The notes below the pieces were generated by a model. It was given only the letters and a program-made list of their open reading frames with translations. It searched no databases and was not told the origin of the DNA. From Copromyces sp. CBS 386.78 (Eukaryota > Ascomycota > Sordariomycetes > Sordariales > Sordariaceae): a DNA stretch of 64,000 nt. Below are positions 1-12,745 of the stretch, piece by piece. Where the stretch lies: assembly GCA_030685235.1 (NCBI GenBank), contig MU839126.1, forward strand, positions 246,031 to 310,030, in the 5' to 3' direction. The stretch's first letter is position 1; every line of letters begins with the position of its first letter. The translations under genes and the position numbers were made by a program.

Positions 1-3000
1 AAGGGAAGAGAAGTTTATTTCTTTATTATTGAATAAACTTTACTTAATTATAATATTATTTTAGGGTTATTATTTTTTTAAAATACTAACGTTTATATAA
101 TTTACAATAAGGGAAGAAAGAATTATATAATTATAATTTTTAAAGGGGTAGTAATCTACGCTACGCTAATTATTAATTTAGAAATTTTAAAGGAAGACCG
201 ATAACGGATTTAATTCCCCTATTATAATTGTATTTTCGAATATTTATAGAGAAAAAGAGGATTTAAAAACATAGGGAAGAAAGGTAATTAAATTATTTAA
301 ATAAATAGAATTTAAAGAGAATAATAAGCGGATTACACTATTATTAAATATAATAGCCGATTAATTATTAGATTTTTTATAAATAAAGAAGGACGGAAAT
401 AAAGAATTACGGGAAGTTTAAGAAAGGATTGTAGGAGACGATTAAGAGGAAGTATAAATTTCTAAGTAGGCTTATCGGCGTATAAAGAAAACTTTAGTAA
501 AATTATTAAAGGAGGTTAATATTTATAGGGAAGGGTTTTTTAAAAGAAGATTAAAAATAATAGTATAGATTTATATAATATATAAGCGGGTAAACTAGAA
601 GGTTAATCTAATCGACAATACGGTTTTTAATAGTTCAAAATTAAATAGGGACCTAAATTAGAAGATAAAGAAGTTAGAAATAATAAAGGAACGGATTACT
701 AATTCGCTTTAAAATTTCAGTTCGGAATAAAATTAATATATTATTTTAAAATTTACAGAGTTAATCCGTAGGTCGAAGTTAATAGAGGAATAATTTTAAA
801 CTATATTTAAAAAAGTTTAAAATATTTTTAACGAAAGAGAAATTAAACTTTTTACTTATATTTTTTATAATAGGGAGTAAATTTTAATTTGGGACTTTAT
901 AGAATATAGTAAATTATATCCCGATATTATCCCCTTTCAATAAATTTATACTATCTCCTATTCCGCTTAGTAATTAAAATTTATTCCGATATTAAAGGCT
1001 CTCTATATTAAAGTATACGATTTATTGAAAGATAGAATTAAGAAAGGGATTCTAGAGGAAAGTTATATAGTATACCGTAATAATTAGTTTTTAATTATAA
1101 AGAAGGATAGGGGTCTACGCCTAGTTAATAATGCCTAGAAAATTAATAAGGTAATATTGAAGGATGCTAACCTACTACCGGGTTGTAAGGAATTTAGTAA
1201 AGCTTTTAGAGGTTATAAAATAATATCCTTACTAGACCTCTTTTCTAGGTACGATTAAATCCCCTTCGAAGAAGCTAATTGTAATATTATTACTTTCGTA
1301 ACCCTTTTTAACTTATTTCGGATAACTATTCTATTATAAAGAAGTACTAATTTTATTATACAATTTATAAGAATAATAATTCGGATATTTTATAATTTAA
1401 TCCCTAATATTTATTAATTATATTTCAACGATATCTATATTAAAGGACTTCGGTTAAATTATAGTAAGGAGCGGATTAATATTAAGGGAGTTAGGAAATA
1501 CATATTAGAATATTTTATAAATATCGATAAAGTATTCTTTAATATTAAATTAGTTAGAAAAACGATTATAATTATTAAATTATAATAGTATTAAAAAGAA
1601 ATAATATTAATTAGGTATTTATATATATTTAAAGGGAGAATATTAAATAAGGATAAAATTATTAAAATTAATGAGTAAACTTATTATAAGGAGGATCCTA
1701 ATAAGAAAGGGAAGGGCGTAAAAGAGGTCCGCTCCTTCCTAAGTATTATAGAGTACTATAGGATTTAAATTAAAGGTTTCGGTATTATTATAATCCCCTT
1801 TTATACGTTAATAAAAAAGGGTATCGAATAGTAATAAACCGAAAACGAATAGTTCGCGATAGAATATTTTTAATATTTAGTTACTACGGTACCGATTTTC
1901 GCTATATTAATTTACGACGACGAGTATTATAAAATAATTTATTTTATAGTAGACGTATTGTTAAAAAGTTAGGGAATAATCTTAAAATAAATTGGCCCCG
2001 ACGGAAAAAGATATTTATATCGCTTTAAGAGTAGGATTTAGTCTAATGCTAAAAAACGTTATAATATTATAAAGAGGGAACTTCGGGGTCTTCTTTACGC
2101 TCTAAAACGGTTGAGAAGGCAATTATTTAGCGTTTATTTCATTATTAAAATTAATACTATAGTTTTAATCTATTAATTGAACGGTATTATTAGCAATATC
2201 TTTAGAATATTATTAATACGGTAGATCGTTTAGATTAAACTTTTTAATTTTAAAATTAAGTATATCCTTAATTTTAAGAATATAGTAGTTAACGGTCTAT
2301 TTTATAAATTATTAAGGCCTTCTAATCTATACGAAAAGGAGTATAAAGAGGATATTAACGACTTTATTAACGCGTAAATCTATTTTAACTAAACCAATAA
2401 ATTTAATAAATTAATTTTAAAAGGAGATTGGTTAAAATAATTAAAAAAGATCGCTAAATATTTAATAACTTTTAAAATATTTATACGTTTAAAAAGTATA
2501 ATTATAAAACGTTAATTCTATAATAACGCCTTTAAATTTATAATTTAAAATAATATTTTCTAATTACAGTTAATTATTCTAATATAAGTTCCCCGACGAT
2601 TTATTAATAATTTAAAGGAGCGCTAGTAGATTATAACCCGCTATTACAACGAAGTAGGCTACTAAAACCGTAAAGGAATATATTAGCGTATTATTAAATA
2701 TTATTATTAGAAAGGTATATATACTTAAATTAAAGAAATAATCCGCTTTTACCCCTAATATTAAATATTTAGCTTAAAACGTTTTAAAGACGGCTACCGC
2801 TAGTCTTATCCTAATTCCTATCCCTTTAGGAAATAGACGTTAGATATTTAATACCTTCTAAGACTAAACGATAAGAAAATTCCCTTTTTAGAGGCCCGAA
2901 ACGACTTTACAAGCTATATTGAGGCGACCCTTCTTCCTAACGCTATATTTACAAAGGTGAAAATATTGTTTAAACAATTATTCTTAAAGTGGGGATACTT

Positions 3001-3990
3001 TCTTACAATTTTAATAAATAGCGGTCCAAAGTTCTAAAAAGTTATAACAAAATATTTATTCTAATTTAGGATCCCTAAAGAATATATTACGCCTTATAAT
3101 TCTAGGGCTAATAATATAAACGAATAGGGGTACGCAATAATCGCCTCTTTATTAATAAAAATAACCGATAGTAAAAATACTGATTAAAAAAAGTATTTCC
3201 CTTATATCCTTTTCGCCGACCGTACAACTATTAAAAGAAATTATAAATATATACCTTTCTAATTTATATACGGTTATAACCCTATTTCCCCTATTAAATT
3301 TAATTTACTATTATAGCGGGTTACTAATTAGAAAAACGATAATAAGCAAATAATTAGGGAGGAGTTAATTTATATAATTATTAAAATATATAAGGATATT
3401 AAGTATAAATTTATTTAAGTAATAGAAAAAGTCGTTGTAATAAAAGAAGTAGCAGCTAATTACCGTAATAAGTAGGACTAGCGAAAAATACGACCTAAGA
3501 ACGCCTAAATTGAAATTAACGATTTAGTTTTAAAGTACGATAATATTCGTAAAATCGATATAAATTCTATACGGAAATTATTTTATCGCTAGTAAAAACT
3601 TTATTATATATATTAAATTTCCGCTTTAAGGAATATATATTATATTAATACTTTTAATAGAATATTATTTAATAAATTTATAAGCATTAGGAAGATTAAA
3701 AAGTTCATATTTAAGGAAAGAATAATATTAAACGCTATAGAACCGAATTTAAAACTTAGAAGGGAGCGGATTAGCCCCGTAAAAAATATGAAGGAGTCTA
3801 ATTTAGAAGATAATAAATTAATTGTAGAAGAAATATTAAGGCGAATATTATAGGAGGAATTTATATTTTAAAAAGTCGAGAAGAAGGAGAAGGAGAAGAG
3901 GAGGATATAAAATATTATTTTTAAAGATAAGATGAATCGTAATTTTAGGAAATTAAAAATTAAAGTTATAATATTTAGGGGGAGGCTACC
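1..3990 (+). mobile_element. RIP-degraded Ty3/gypsy retrotransposon, pol region
   Basis: Translated piecewise on the plus strand, with stops every few codons, this block still reads as a Ty3/gypsy polyprotein. A reverse-transcriptase core lies at about 1,080-1,600, including a KKD-G-LRLVN-type block near 1,100 and a YFND(I) version of the YxDD box near 1,425. RNase H follows at about 1,850-2,350, an integrase zinc-finger and core region at about 2,600-3,450, and a GPY/F-like tail at about 3,520-3,760. A purine-rich tract near 3,975 is a candidate polypurine tract, so an LTR probably starts just after it. The upstream part (1-800) would be gag/protease, and the 5' LTR lies outside the window. 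TpA is very frequent and CpA rare, as expected after RIP. The element cannot be active. Confidence 0.8.
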
Positions 3991-5460
3991 GGGAGTATAA
4001 GCTTCAACGGAAAATTAATTATTAATTACATTAATCCGTACTTCGTTTATAAATGGATTTTTCCTTTGTACTTTATTTATTTTATTATTTATTTCTATTA
4101 CTCCTTTTACTTTTCCTTTATTTTTATTTATATATTAATTAATTAAGGGAAATTCCCCCTTAATTCTATAATATAAAATTCCTAACCTATTCTTTATTAA
4201 AAGGAATTATATTTTTAAGTAGGAGCAAATTTAAATTAAATAATTAAAATACTAATATTCCTATTATATATTATATTGCCCTTTTCCTTTTTATATTTTC
4301 TTTTCTTTCCATTTTATTATTATTATAATTTAGGTTTATTATTACGAAAGTAGTCGATTAGTATTTATGTACTTTCGAAAGGAAGACTAAAATACTAAAT
4401 AATTAAATATAAATCTGTATTAAAGGAAGAAAATATTAAAGGAAGACTTTTATTCTATTATCGGAAAATTTTTCACGATCGTTTCTTTTTATTATTCTTT
4501 TATGTATATATAGGAAATACCCCTAATTCCTTCAATATTCTTATATTACCCCAATTGCTAATAGAAGGGATTTTCGCTACTTTTTATACTTAATAATCTT
4601 CTTAGGGCGTAATTTAAAAGCGTTAGGTTCTTTCGCTTTTACAATTTTCGCCTTCGCTTTAATTAATTCCGCCTTTATACTACTATTATCGCTATTACTA
4701 TTAAAACCTTCGTTAGAATCTTCGTCGCTTACAGAGGAAATCTCCTTCCTTTTAGTAGATTCCTTAAGGGTATTTTGTATATCCTCCCAAAATTTCTTAA
4801 TAATATAATTCTCTCTATAACTTTTATTACGTTATTATTATTATTATTTTTAATTTTATTTTTATATTCTTTATTAATAGAATAAGGGATTTCCGCTTCG
4901 CTATTATCTTTACCGGTATTACTTTTATCGTCCTTATTATTATTTCCTTAGAAGGAGGTCTTCTTATTAAAGTCCCATTAAAAACGATAATTATTTTTAA
5001 ATGCGAACCCCTTCCCTTTAAAACTAAGTTATTAATATTTAAATAAAATATAATTAATTTAAAGCTTTTTACTATAAAGGATACATTAATTAGTACAACC
5101 CTATTTTAATTAAGGAATACTATTAATCGTTAAGAAATCGCCGCCCTAACTATGATTATTCTTTATAATTTTAAAGATACTCTTTATTTTAAATTACCTT
5201 TTAATAAAGATTTTAAATTCTTATAAATTAATTATTAAATAAGTATATTCATTAACCTATTTAATATCCTAGGCGTAATTACTATAAATCCCCCCCTTTA
5301 CGCTACTTAATATAGAGATATAATTAATAAACGGTAATTAAACGTTTATAATCTCCTATTAATTATTATTAGAAAAAACGGAGGTAAATAACTTTTACAC
5401 TTTAATAAGGTAGTAAGAGTAGGGATATTTATTATTAAAAGAAAATTAATAAGGGAAGAG
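3991..5460. other. AT-rich RIP'd stretch, probable LTR plus unassigned relic
   Basis: No intact gene is present. The first few hundred bases follow the gypsy polypurine tract and are probably its mutated 3' LTR, but no second LTR copy in the window allows a boundary check. Between 4,577 and 4,820 the minus strand has an 80-codon run without stops. It encodes a charged, Ser/Lys/Glu-rich sequence, unusual for such stop-rich DNA, and may be the end of a degenerate element ORF. The family is not recognised. Confidence 0.45.
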
Positions 5461-8400
5461 ATTAATAATAATAAGGAATAGATCCATATAGAAGATTAAG
5501 GGTTTAAATAAATAAATTAAGAATACGTTCCTTTTTAGTACGTATATAAGCGTTATAATACCCCTAAAGCTATACCCCTTTCTTTTCGACGAAGATTCGC
5601 TATATAGGGTAGGTATTAAAATCTTGAACGTTAATATATTATTCTAATATAGATTTATATTAAGCGGCGAAATAAAAAGTATTAATAAATTTAATAAAGT
5701 CCTTCCTATTAAATAGAAGAATTTATTCTATATATAGACGGTTAGTAAGGATAGGTCTAATTAGGGTAAAAATCCGTACCTTATTCGTAAAGACTTTACT
5801 ATTTTTATTGTATTTAATACTTTAAAGGGTATTAGGAAGGGCTAGACCGGTAATTAAATTTACGTAAACTTTTAATAAAAGTTATTTTTTACTATTATAG
5901 TATTTATTAAAGTACGAAGGGTTATTATTAGTTTTAAACAGGTAAGCGGAGATTGGGAATACTTTTAGAACAATAAGAAAATCTTTAGTAAAAGAGGATA
6001 GGGTTACTATATCGATATTAGGCTACAGATTATCGCCTTCCTAGCCGAGGGGTAAATTATTGCGTTAGATAATTTCCTAAATTAAGTTAACCTAGGATTA
6101 AGAGCCATTATTAGATATAATAAAAGATTAGCTATTACAAAGAAAAATAGAATTTGGGTTATAGAAATAAAGAGTTCGTAATAATTACGGAGGAAATATA
6201 GGAAGAGAGAGGAAAAAAAAGAGGAGGAGCGGATTTATTACGAAAGAAGAAAGTATAGGAATTGTAGGCGCGGATTACGGTATAGATAATAAGGAAACGT
6301 ATTATTTAAGTAATAAAAGTAGGAAGGTTCTTAAGTAGAAATAAGAGGCGGATAAATATTTATAGGAATAAAATAATTGGGATATAAGGTATTTAGCGGG
6401 CGGATTTATACCGAAAGGGTATTTAAAGGACCGACGACGATTATAAAATAATATTATATTATTAAAGTACAATACGTCTATATCTTTCGAATATTAAGAA
6501 AGTTTTTTTTTCGAAGAATATAAATAATAAGCGTACGTTATTACGGAAGTAAGTTACAACCCTTTTTCTTTTTAAAAAATAATTACGAACGGATTAAAAC
6601 CTTTTTTTCAAATATTAAATAAAGATTATAGTACGATATTATAAGCGTAAAAATATAAGCGACGGAAAATATTTATGCAAATATTAAATTAGAAGATTAG
6701 GGATTAAATACCGAATATAGTAGAAGGCGATAAATAAGAGAGGCCGAAATTTAGAGTAATATTAATATTAATAAAGGCGAAGTCTATCTTCTTCGTTTAG
6801 AAGAATTTAGAAATCTATTGCTAATTATAAATTGGCGGTTCTTAAAATATAAACTAAATAGAACGCTAGACGAAAAAAACATATTACTTTTCGAAATATT
6901 ATTTTATAAAATAAATATCGCTACGTATAATTTTATTTTTGGAGTAAATTTATTCCCGCTTAACAATTAACCAATAATATTAAACTAATTTAATTATATA
7001 ATTTAGTACGTTTATATATTCGGTATAATAAATTTGTAGTATTATATTAATACCGAATAATAGTTAAATAGTATTTCGGTTTGTATAGCGCTAATATAAA
7101 TATTGAGAAAGTTCGGCGATTAAGTCTATACCCTCCTAAATACCGAAATATTAATAAGGATAGATTAGAAATTTATAGTAATAAGTAAAGGTATTGAAGC
7201 CTTTTTATTAATAATACAATAGTGGTACTTACCTATTTATTATAATAATTACTTTTCGCTAACTATTTTTAATTAGTTAGAATACGTATAATATTATTAT
7301 AATTTTAGTTATTTTAAGGAGAGGGTCCGGCGGATCCGCTCCGCGTATATAGATTTCGCCCGTATAAATTATAGATATTTCGATATAGATTTGAAGAGAG
7401 TACGTATAGAAATAATATAGTTAGATATAGTTTTTTTAAAGTAAGAAATAACGTAGATTTACAGACTTTAAATTTTAGAAGTAATTAAGATATTCTTTTT
7501 AGAAATTGGACGAGTGGATTAATACTTAATTAGTAAAAATCCTCCTTACGTATTATTAATCCCCTAGAAAAATAGAAAGTATTAGCAACTATAAATATAG
7601 TTTAATAATTTCGAATAGTTAGAGTTCATTATAGTTCGGTAATAAATAAAGGTGGCCTATAATTATATAAGAATAAAATAGGAGAATTCTACGGAAAAGT
7701 TAATAAAAAAGAAGGAATGCGCGGATCTATATTATAACCTATTTATATCGATTAAAAAGACGTATAGGATTATTTTTAATAAAGAATTAAAAATATTAGT
7801 TTATACCGGGCTAAATATTAAAATTAGAAAAATAATTCTTATTATTAACGATTGGAAGGACGAAACTACTTTATATAACCTCCTAAACTAAGGATTTACC
7901 CTTATTATTAAAATTTCTTTTACGCTAAAGGAGAAAGAAGATAATTCCGAAAAGGATTTTTCCGATAAAAAATATATTAATTATTCTAACGCCCTTCGAA
8001 CGCTAAAAGCGTAAACGACCACTACCGAAACTACTCTACCAAATATTTTTAAGAAGCTAAAGTTGAAAAAGAGGCTAAAGAAAGAGAAAAATAAAGAGCG
8101 GATCCGCGTATTAATAGACGAAGACCGGTTTTTAATTAATTATTTCGTATTACTAATTAAGCGTAAAGTTAAACCGCTCTTATTTATTTTCGGCTTTACA
8201 AAAGACCGCCCAATAGTAATAATAGAAGAAAGGTATACGCTAATATATAGGCTACGGATTAAATAGCGATTACCCTTCCTAATTAAATTTAATATAGTTA
8301 GGGTTTAGGGCATCCTAAATCGAATTCGTCCGAGGATTAAGGAAATAATAAAGAAGGAAGCGGATAAAAAAGCAATTATTAAAAAGGAAAAGAAGACAAA

Positions 8401-8480
8401 GGAGTGCTTAGCGAAATAGTATATAAAGTATACGAAGAAGGTATGGAAGTGAAGGTAGCGAATAAGTTATAATATTTAGT
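5461..8480 (+). pseudogene. RIP-degraded ORF of unrecognised mobile element
   Basis: The plus strand keeps long semi-open reading frames interrupted mainly by TAA and TAG, as expected where CAG, CAA and TGG codons were hit by RIP. The best stretches are about 5,930-6,280, with a basic Lys/Arg/Glu-rich tail, and about 7,640-8,430. The second includes an uninterrupted 67-codon run at 8,063-8,266 and ends in a Lys-rich region. No reverse transcriptase, integrase or DDE signature was recognised. It may be a gag-like or accessory ORF of an element between the gypsy and copia relics, but that is inference. Confidence 0.4.
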
Positions 8481-9149
8481 AAATTAATTATTTATATCCT
8501 TTAACTTTTTTGCGTAGTATAAATCGGCGCCCTTATTTTATATCCCTCGTCTTTCTTTTCCTTTATCGAATATTTAAATTTATAGTACGGAAGTAATTCA
8601 ATATATTTTCACCACTTCCGAAGGGAAAATTTGAATTAGGGTATTTTTATTAAAATAAATATCGGGATATTTATAGAACTACGATATTAAAGAGCGGATT
8701 TACTCTAGGGCTAAATAGAATTAAAGATAGAAAAGTATAAGAAGGATAGTATTCCCTTTTAAACTATAGATAAGTAAGTAAGAAGAAAATAACAAATTAA
8801 ATACTAATATTCTTAAAATCTTTATAATACTCCCTTTTAAAATCTTTAATTACATTCGTAAAGTACCTTCTATCTTCTTTAATACCGACTTCCAAATCCG
8901 TACTTCGCTATCTTGAAAAAAGTATAGAAGTAAAGTTCTACTTCACTTTCTATCTTTCTTTTTAGTAGTTTTATAACTATAATTTGACAACTCCATCCAA
9001 TCCTACGGACAAAATCATCAGCTCTAGATCTACTCCTCGCCATACAAATTTATATAGTGTAGCCCCGTTCCTTTATTGGTATAGTTTTACTCCATTTCAA
9101 TATTACCTATAGAACAACTTTCTAAATTAGTAGGGCGTATTAAATTAAA

Positions 9150-12100
9150 GAGGAAATTTACCCCTTGAAAAATTCAACGATTTTCGATTTTAATAGTTCG
9201 CTTTATATTTTTAATAAAATTATTTATTTCCTTTATTTTCGTTATATTAATTTAAATAATTATATATAGGCTAGAAATACTTAGGTAGTAATTAAAGGGT
9301 TTAAGGAAGTTAACGTTATTATTAGAAGAAAGAACGGTCCTTTAAAGCTATAATTAAAAGAGGTCGCTTTCTACCCTAATTTCGCTATTAATTTCGTTTC
9401 TTATATTTAATTACGAAGGTAAGGTTTTCATTAGGATTATTACCCTCCTAATAATTATTCAAAGAAAGTTAATAAATTATTCTTTTATTATCTAAATATT
9501 ATTTATAATTAAACAGTTATAGAAATTATTCCCCTCTTGTTTATTAAAACTTTATTCGTAATACGTTAATACGAAATCATTTCCTATATTTAACGCCCGT
9601 TTAAATAAATAATAAATATCTAGTATTTACAATTCGGGTATTTAAGACTATAAATATTTAACTATTTATAAAACGTTAACGGGGTACGGATCCGTAGTAT
9701 ACTATTAATTAAATATAACGCGTATACTATAATAAAGATTAAGCGATAAGTTTACTATATACTTAGGGATTACGGCTATAGATTAAGGGAGAAATTCGTA
9801 ACGGATTTCCTCGAATTTAATAAAGGAAATAACGGGGTTAAATATCTCTTCCTTATTATATACTGCTAATTTAATTATATTTAGGACTACTATTTATTAA
9901 ATTGTTAATCGATTATTATCGTTATTATACTAGTATCTTATATCGATATATTTAAATAGTAGTATAATAATTAAATTAAAACCTTCGAATTCGATAATGA
10001 ATTTATAAATAACGAGATCTAATAAAGGTTATTATAACGAGGAACGATAATTAAACCCTTTATTCCTAATATATAAGTATAAAACGGCGGGGCAAAGCGT
10101 TTAAGGGGTATAGTTAAAGAAAGATATAATACTATATTAATAAATTCGAAATTTCCAATCGATTTATAGCTAGAAATTACTACCGCAATTATTTATTTCA
10201 TTAATAAATCCCTTTGGTACCTTTATAATTAGAAATCTCTATTTGAACGGTTTCATACCTATATCGTTCAATAATATAATTATTAAAAGGCATACAAACT
10301 AAATCTAAATTACCTTAAAATCTATAAATATAAAGCTTTTATAATAATGAGCACTACTTAGAAGAAAGAGAAGCGGCGTTAGAAATATCTACTTAAGGCG
10401 TAGATAAATTTCTTTATTAGTTATTTAACAACTTCAATCTACTGTATATAGAATCCGTATATAAACCGGATTATTTAAATTAGAAATATAATTTTTAACG
10501 AGGAAATTATATATAATCTAAATTTTAAAAAGTTAAAAGAGGACTTACAAATTAATAGTAAGGAGCTAGCGGATTTGTTTAATAAATTCGACGAATTGTA
10601 TAATTAATTTTCGAGGGTATTCGAACTATTAGAGAGAAAAGGCTACGGCCTATAAAATAATATCGATAATATTAATATTAAACCGTTATTATCGAATCTT
10701 TTAAATAGAAATTATAAATAGAATTAAAATATTTCCTAGGAGGAAGATAGTTAACTATAAGAAGGAGTTAATCCGTACTATATTTTAAATAAAATATTTA
10801 TCGAATATATTATAGGTATGTATTTATCGCTTCTATTAATTCCGCTGGCAATACTTAGCGTAGGTTATATAATAGACTGAATAATTTATAAATATTTATA
10901 TTAGTAAGAACCCTAGGAAGTTATATTCAACGTTAGGAAATTATTCTAATTAATTTTTAAGACGATAGGGAAAATTATTACCAAAGCGGAGGTATATCGG
11001 CTAATTACTAAACTAAACCGATTTAATAGAATTTATTAATAAAATTTACCCCCCGTACCCAAATATTATAGCAATTTAAATAACTATTTACTAGGCCAAT
11101 TTTTTAAAAAAGTAGAAAAGACCTATTTATAAAATTATAAAAATATAAAGATGTAAATTGAAGTTAGCGGGGATATATTATAGTTATAAAGTAAATAAAT
11201 TTTCGATTATATATAAATATACATCTATAAATTCAATAAAAATAGGACGCTTAATAAATATAAAGTACGGCTCGTTGTAAAAAGCGATTAATAAAGTAAG
11301 AATAGTATAAATACGTACGCCTCTACTTTAGTAAAGAGGTCGTTTAAATCTATTATTACTCTCGCCGCAAGATTCAATTTTGAACTAATTTAATATAATA
11401 TAATTAATACCTTCGTTAACGTATACTTCGATAAGGAAATCTATATATAAATACCTCCCGGGTATTAAATCCTTAATAAAGTTCTTAAATTAATTAAAAT
11501 ACTATATAATTTACAACGAATATTTCTATTATAGTAAAGGGAATTTAACGGTACGTTCAAATTTATAAGCTTTAAAATAATCCCTAAAGATCCGTATATT
11601 ATAAAGAAGAATAATATCCTTATATTTTATTACGTTAATAATATTATATTTATATTTAATAAAAGTAAAATAGAGGAGGTTAATAAAAATATTATAGAAC
11701 TATAATTAAAATATTACTTTACGGGAGGAAACGAGCTCTAATAGTTTTTGGGCATTAAAATTATCCGTAATCGAGATTAGAGAAAGATTTGGCTATTATA
11801 GGAAGCTTATATTGAAAAGATTTCTAAGTTACTTAAATTTAATTTTTAACTTACTCTAATACCTATAGGGTATATAGAATTAATCCCTTATAAAGGCATT
11901 ACTAATTATACGGAGATCCGCTCTTATTAAATTAATATAAGTTTACTATTCTACGTAGCGGTTAATATTCGACTAGATATCGCGTTCCCAGTAAGTAGAT
12001 TAGTACGATATAATTATAATCTTAGTCCGGCTTATTTAGTAATTAGCGAAAAAGTAATACAATACTTTTAAATTATTAAGATTTGGGTATTATACTTCGG

Positions 12101-12745
12101 CGGTAACGACCGATTGGAAATAGCTTTAAATACCTCGTTTATAAATAATTCAAGCGATCGAAAGAATTTATAGGGTTTTACGATTAAGCTTTGTAGTAGT
12201 TTAATTTATTAGGGTATAATTAAATAGATTATTATTACGACTTCGACAATAGAGGTAGAGTTATACGTAATTGAAAAGGTGGTTAAAGAAACCCTATTTA
12301 TAATACGGTTAATATCCGCTCTAGAGGTAAAACTATTGGAAAATCCTATCCCTACTCTACAATACGATAATAAGTAGACTATTAGGGCGCTCACAAAAGA
12401 GACTCCTACCTTCAATACTAAAATGAAATATATAAATATTTATAAATATTAGCTAAGGGAAGAGATCCTTACTAAGAAGACGCTTAAAATCGAGTATTTA
12501 AATACGAAATTAATACTAGTAGATAAATTAATAAAAGTATTGGATATTTTAAAGTATAGGAAGTTTAGAGAGTTTTTAGGTATAGTAGAGAGACTACCCC
12601 GGAAAAAGGATAATCCGGGATTAAAGGAGATCGATCTAAACGATCTAAATAAGAAATTAAATTTAAATATATAAGAAATCTATAAATAACTTCACTTTTG
12701 ACTTTAAATAAGCAAAAGAGGTCTGTAAGTAAGGGGGTATATTAA
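9150..12745 (+). mobile_element. RIP-degraded Ty1/copia retrotransposon, pol region
   Basis: Plus-strand translation gives the copia domain order. A protease-like segment starts near 9,180, followed by the GAG-pre-integrase region and integrase to about 10,500. Reverse transcriptase lies at about 11,270-11,900 and RNase H at about 12,000-12,620. The RT keeps an NTFVN-type block and a PPGY motif near 11,455. The YVDD box reads YVNN near 11,630, which fits G-to-A change of the catalytic Asp codons. The FLGIK-type block (near 11,750) and the RNase H segments around 12,190-12,400 are also recognisable. A purine tract AAGTAAGGGGG at 12,728-12,738 is the likely polypurine tract, so the 3' LTR should start near 12,739. 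Many in-frame stops show the element is dead. Confidence 0.82.
12209..12415 (-). other. Antisense open stretch inside copia RNase H
   Basis: A 68-codon open frame on the minus strand overlaps the copia RNase H relic. It has no independent support and is best read as antisense to the plus-strand RNase H region. It is recorded only so it is not mistaken for a gene. Confidence 0.15.
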
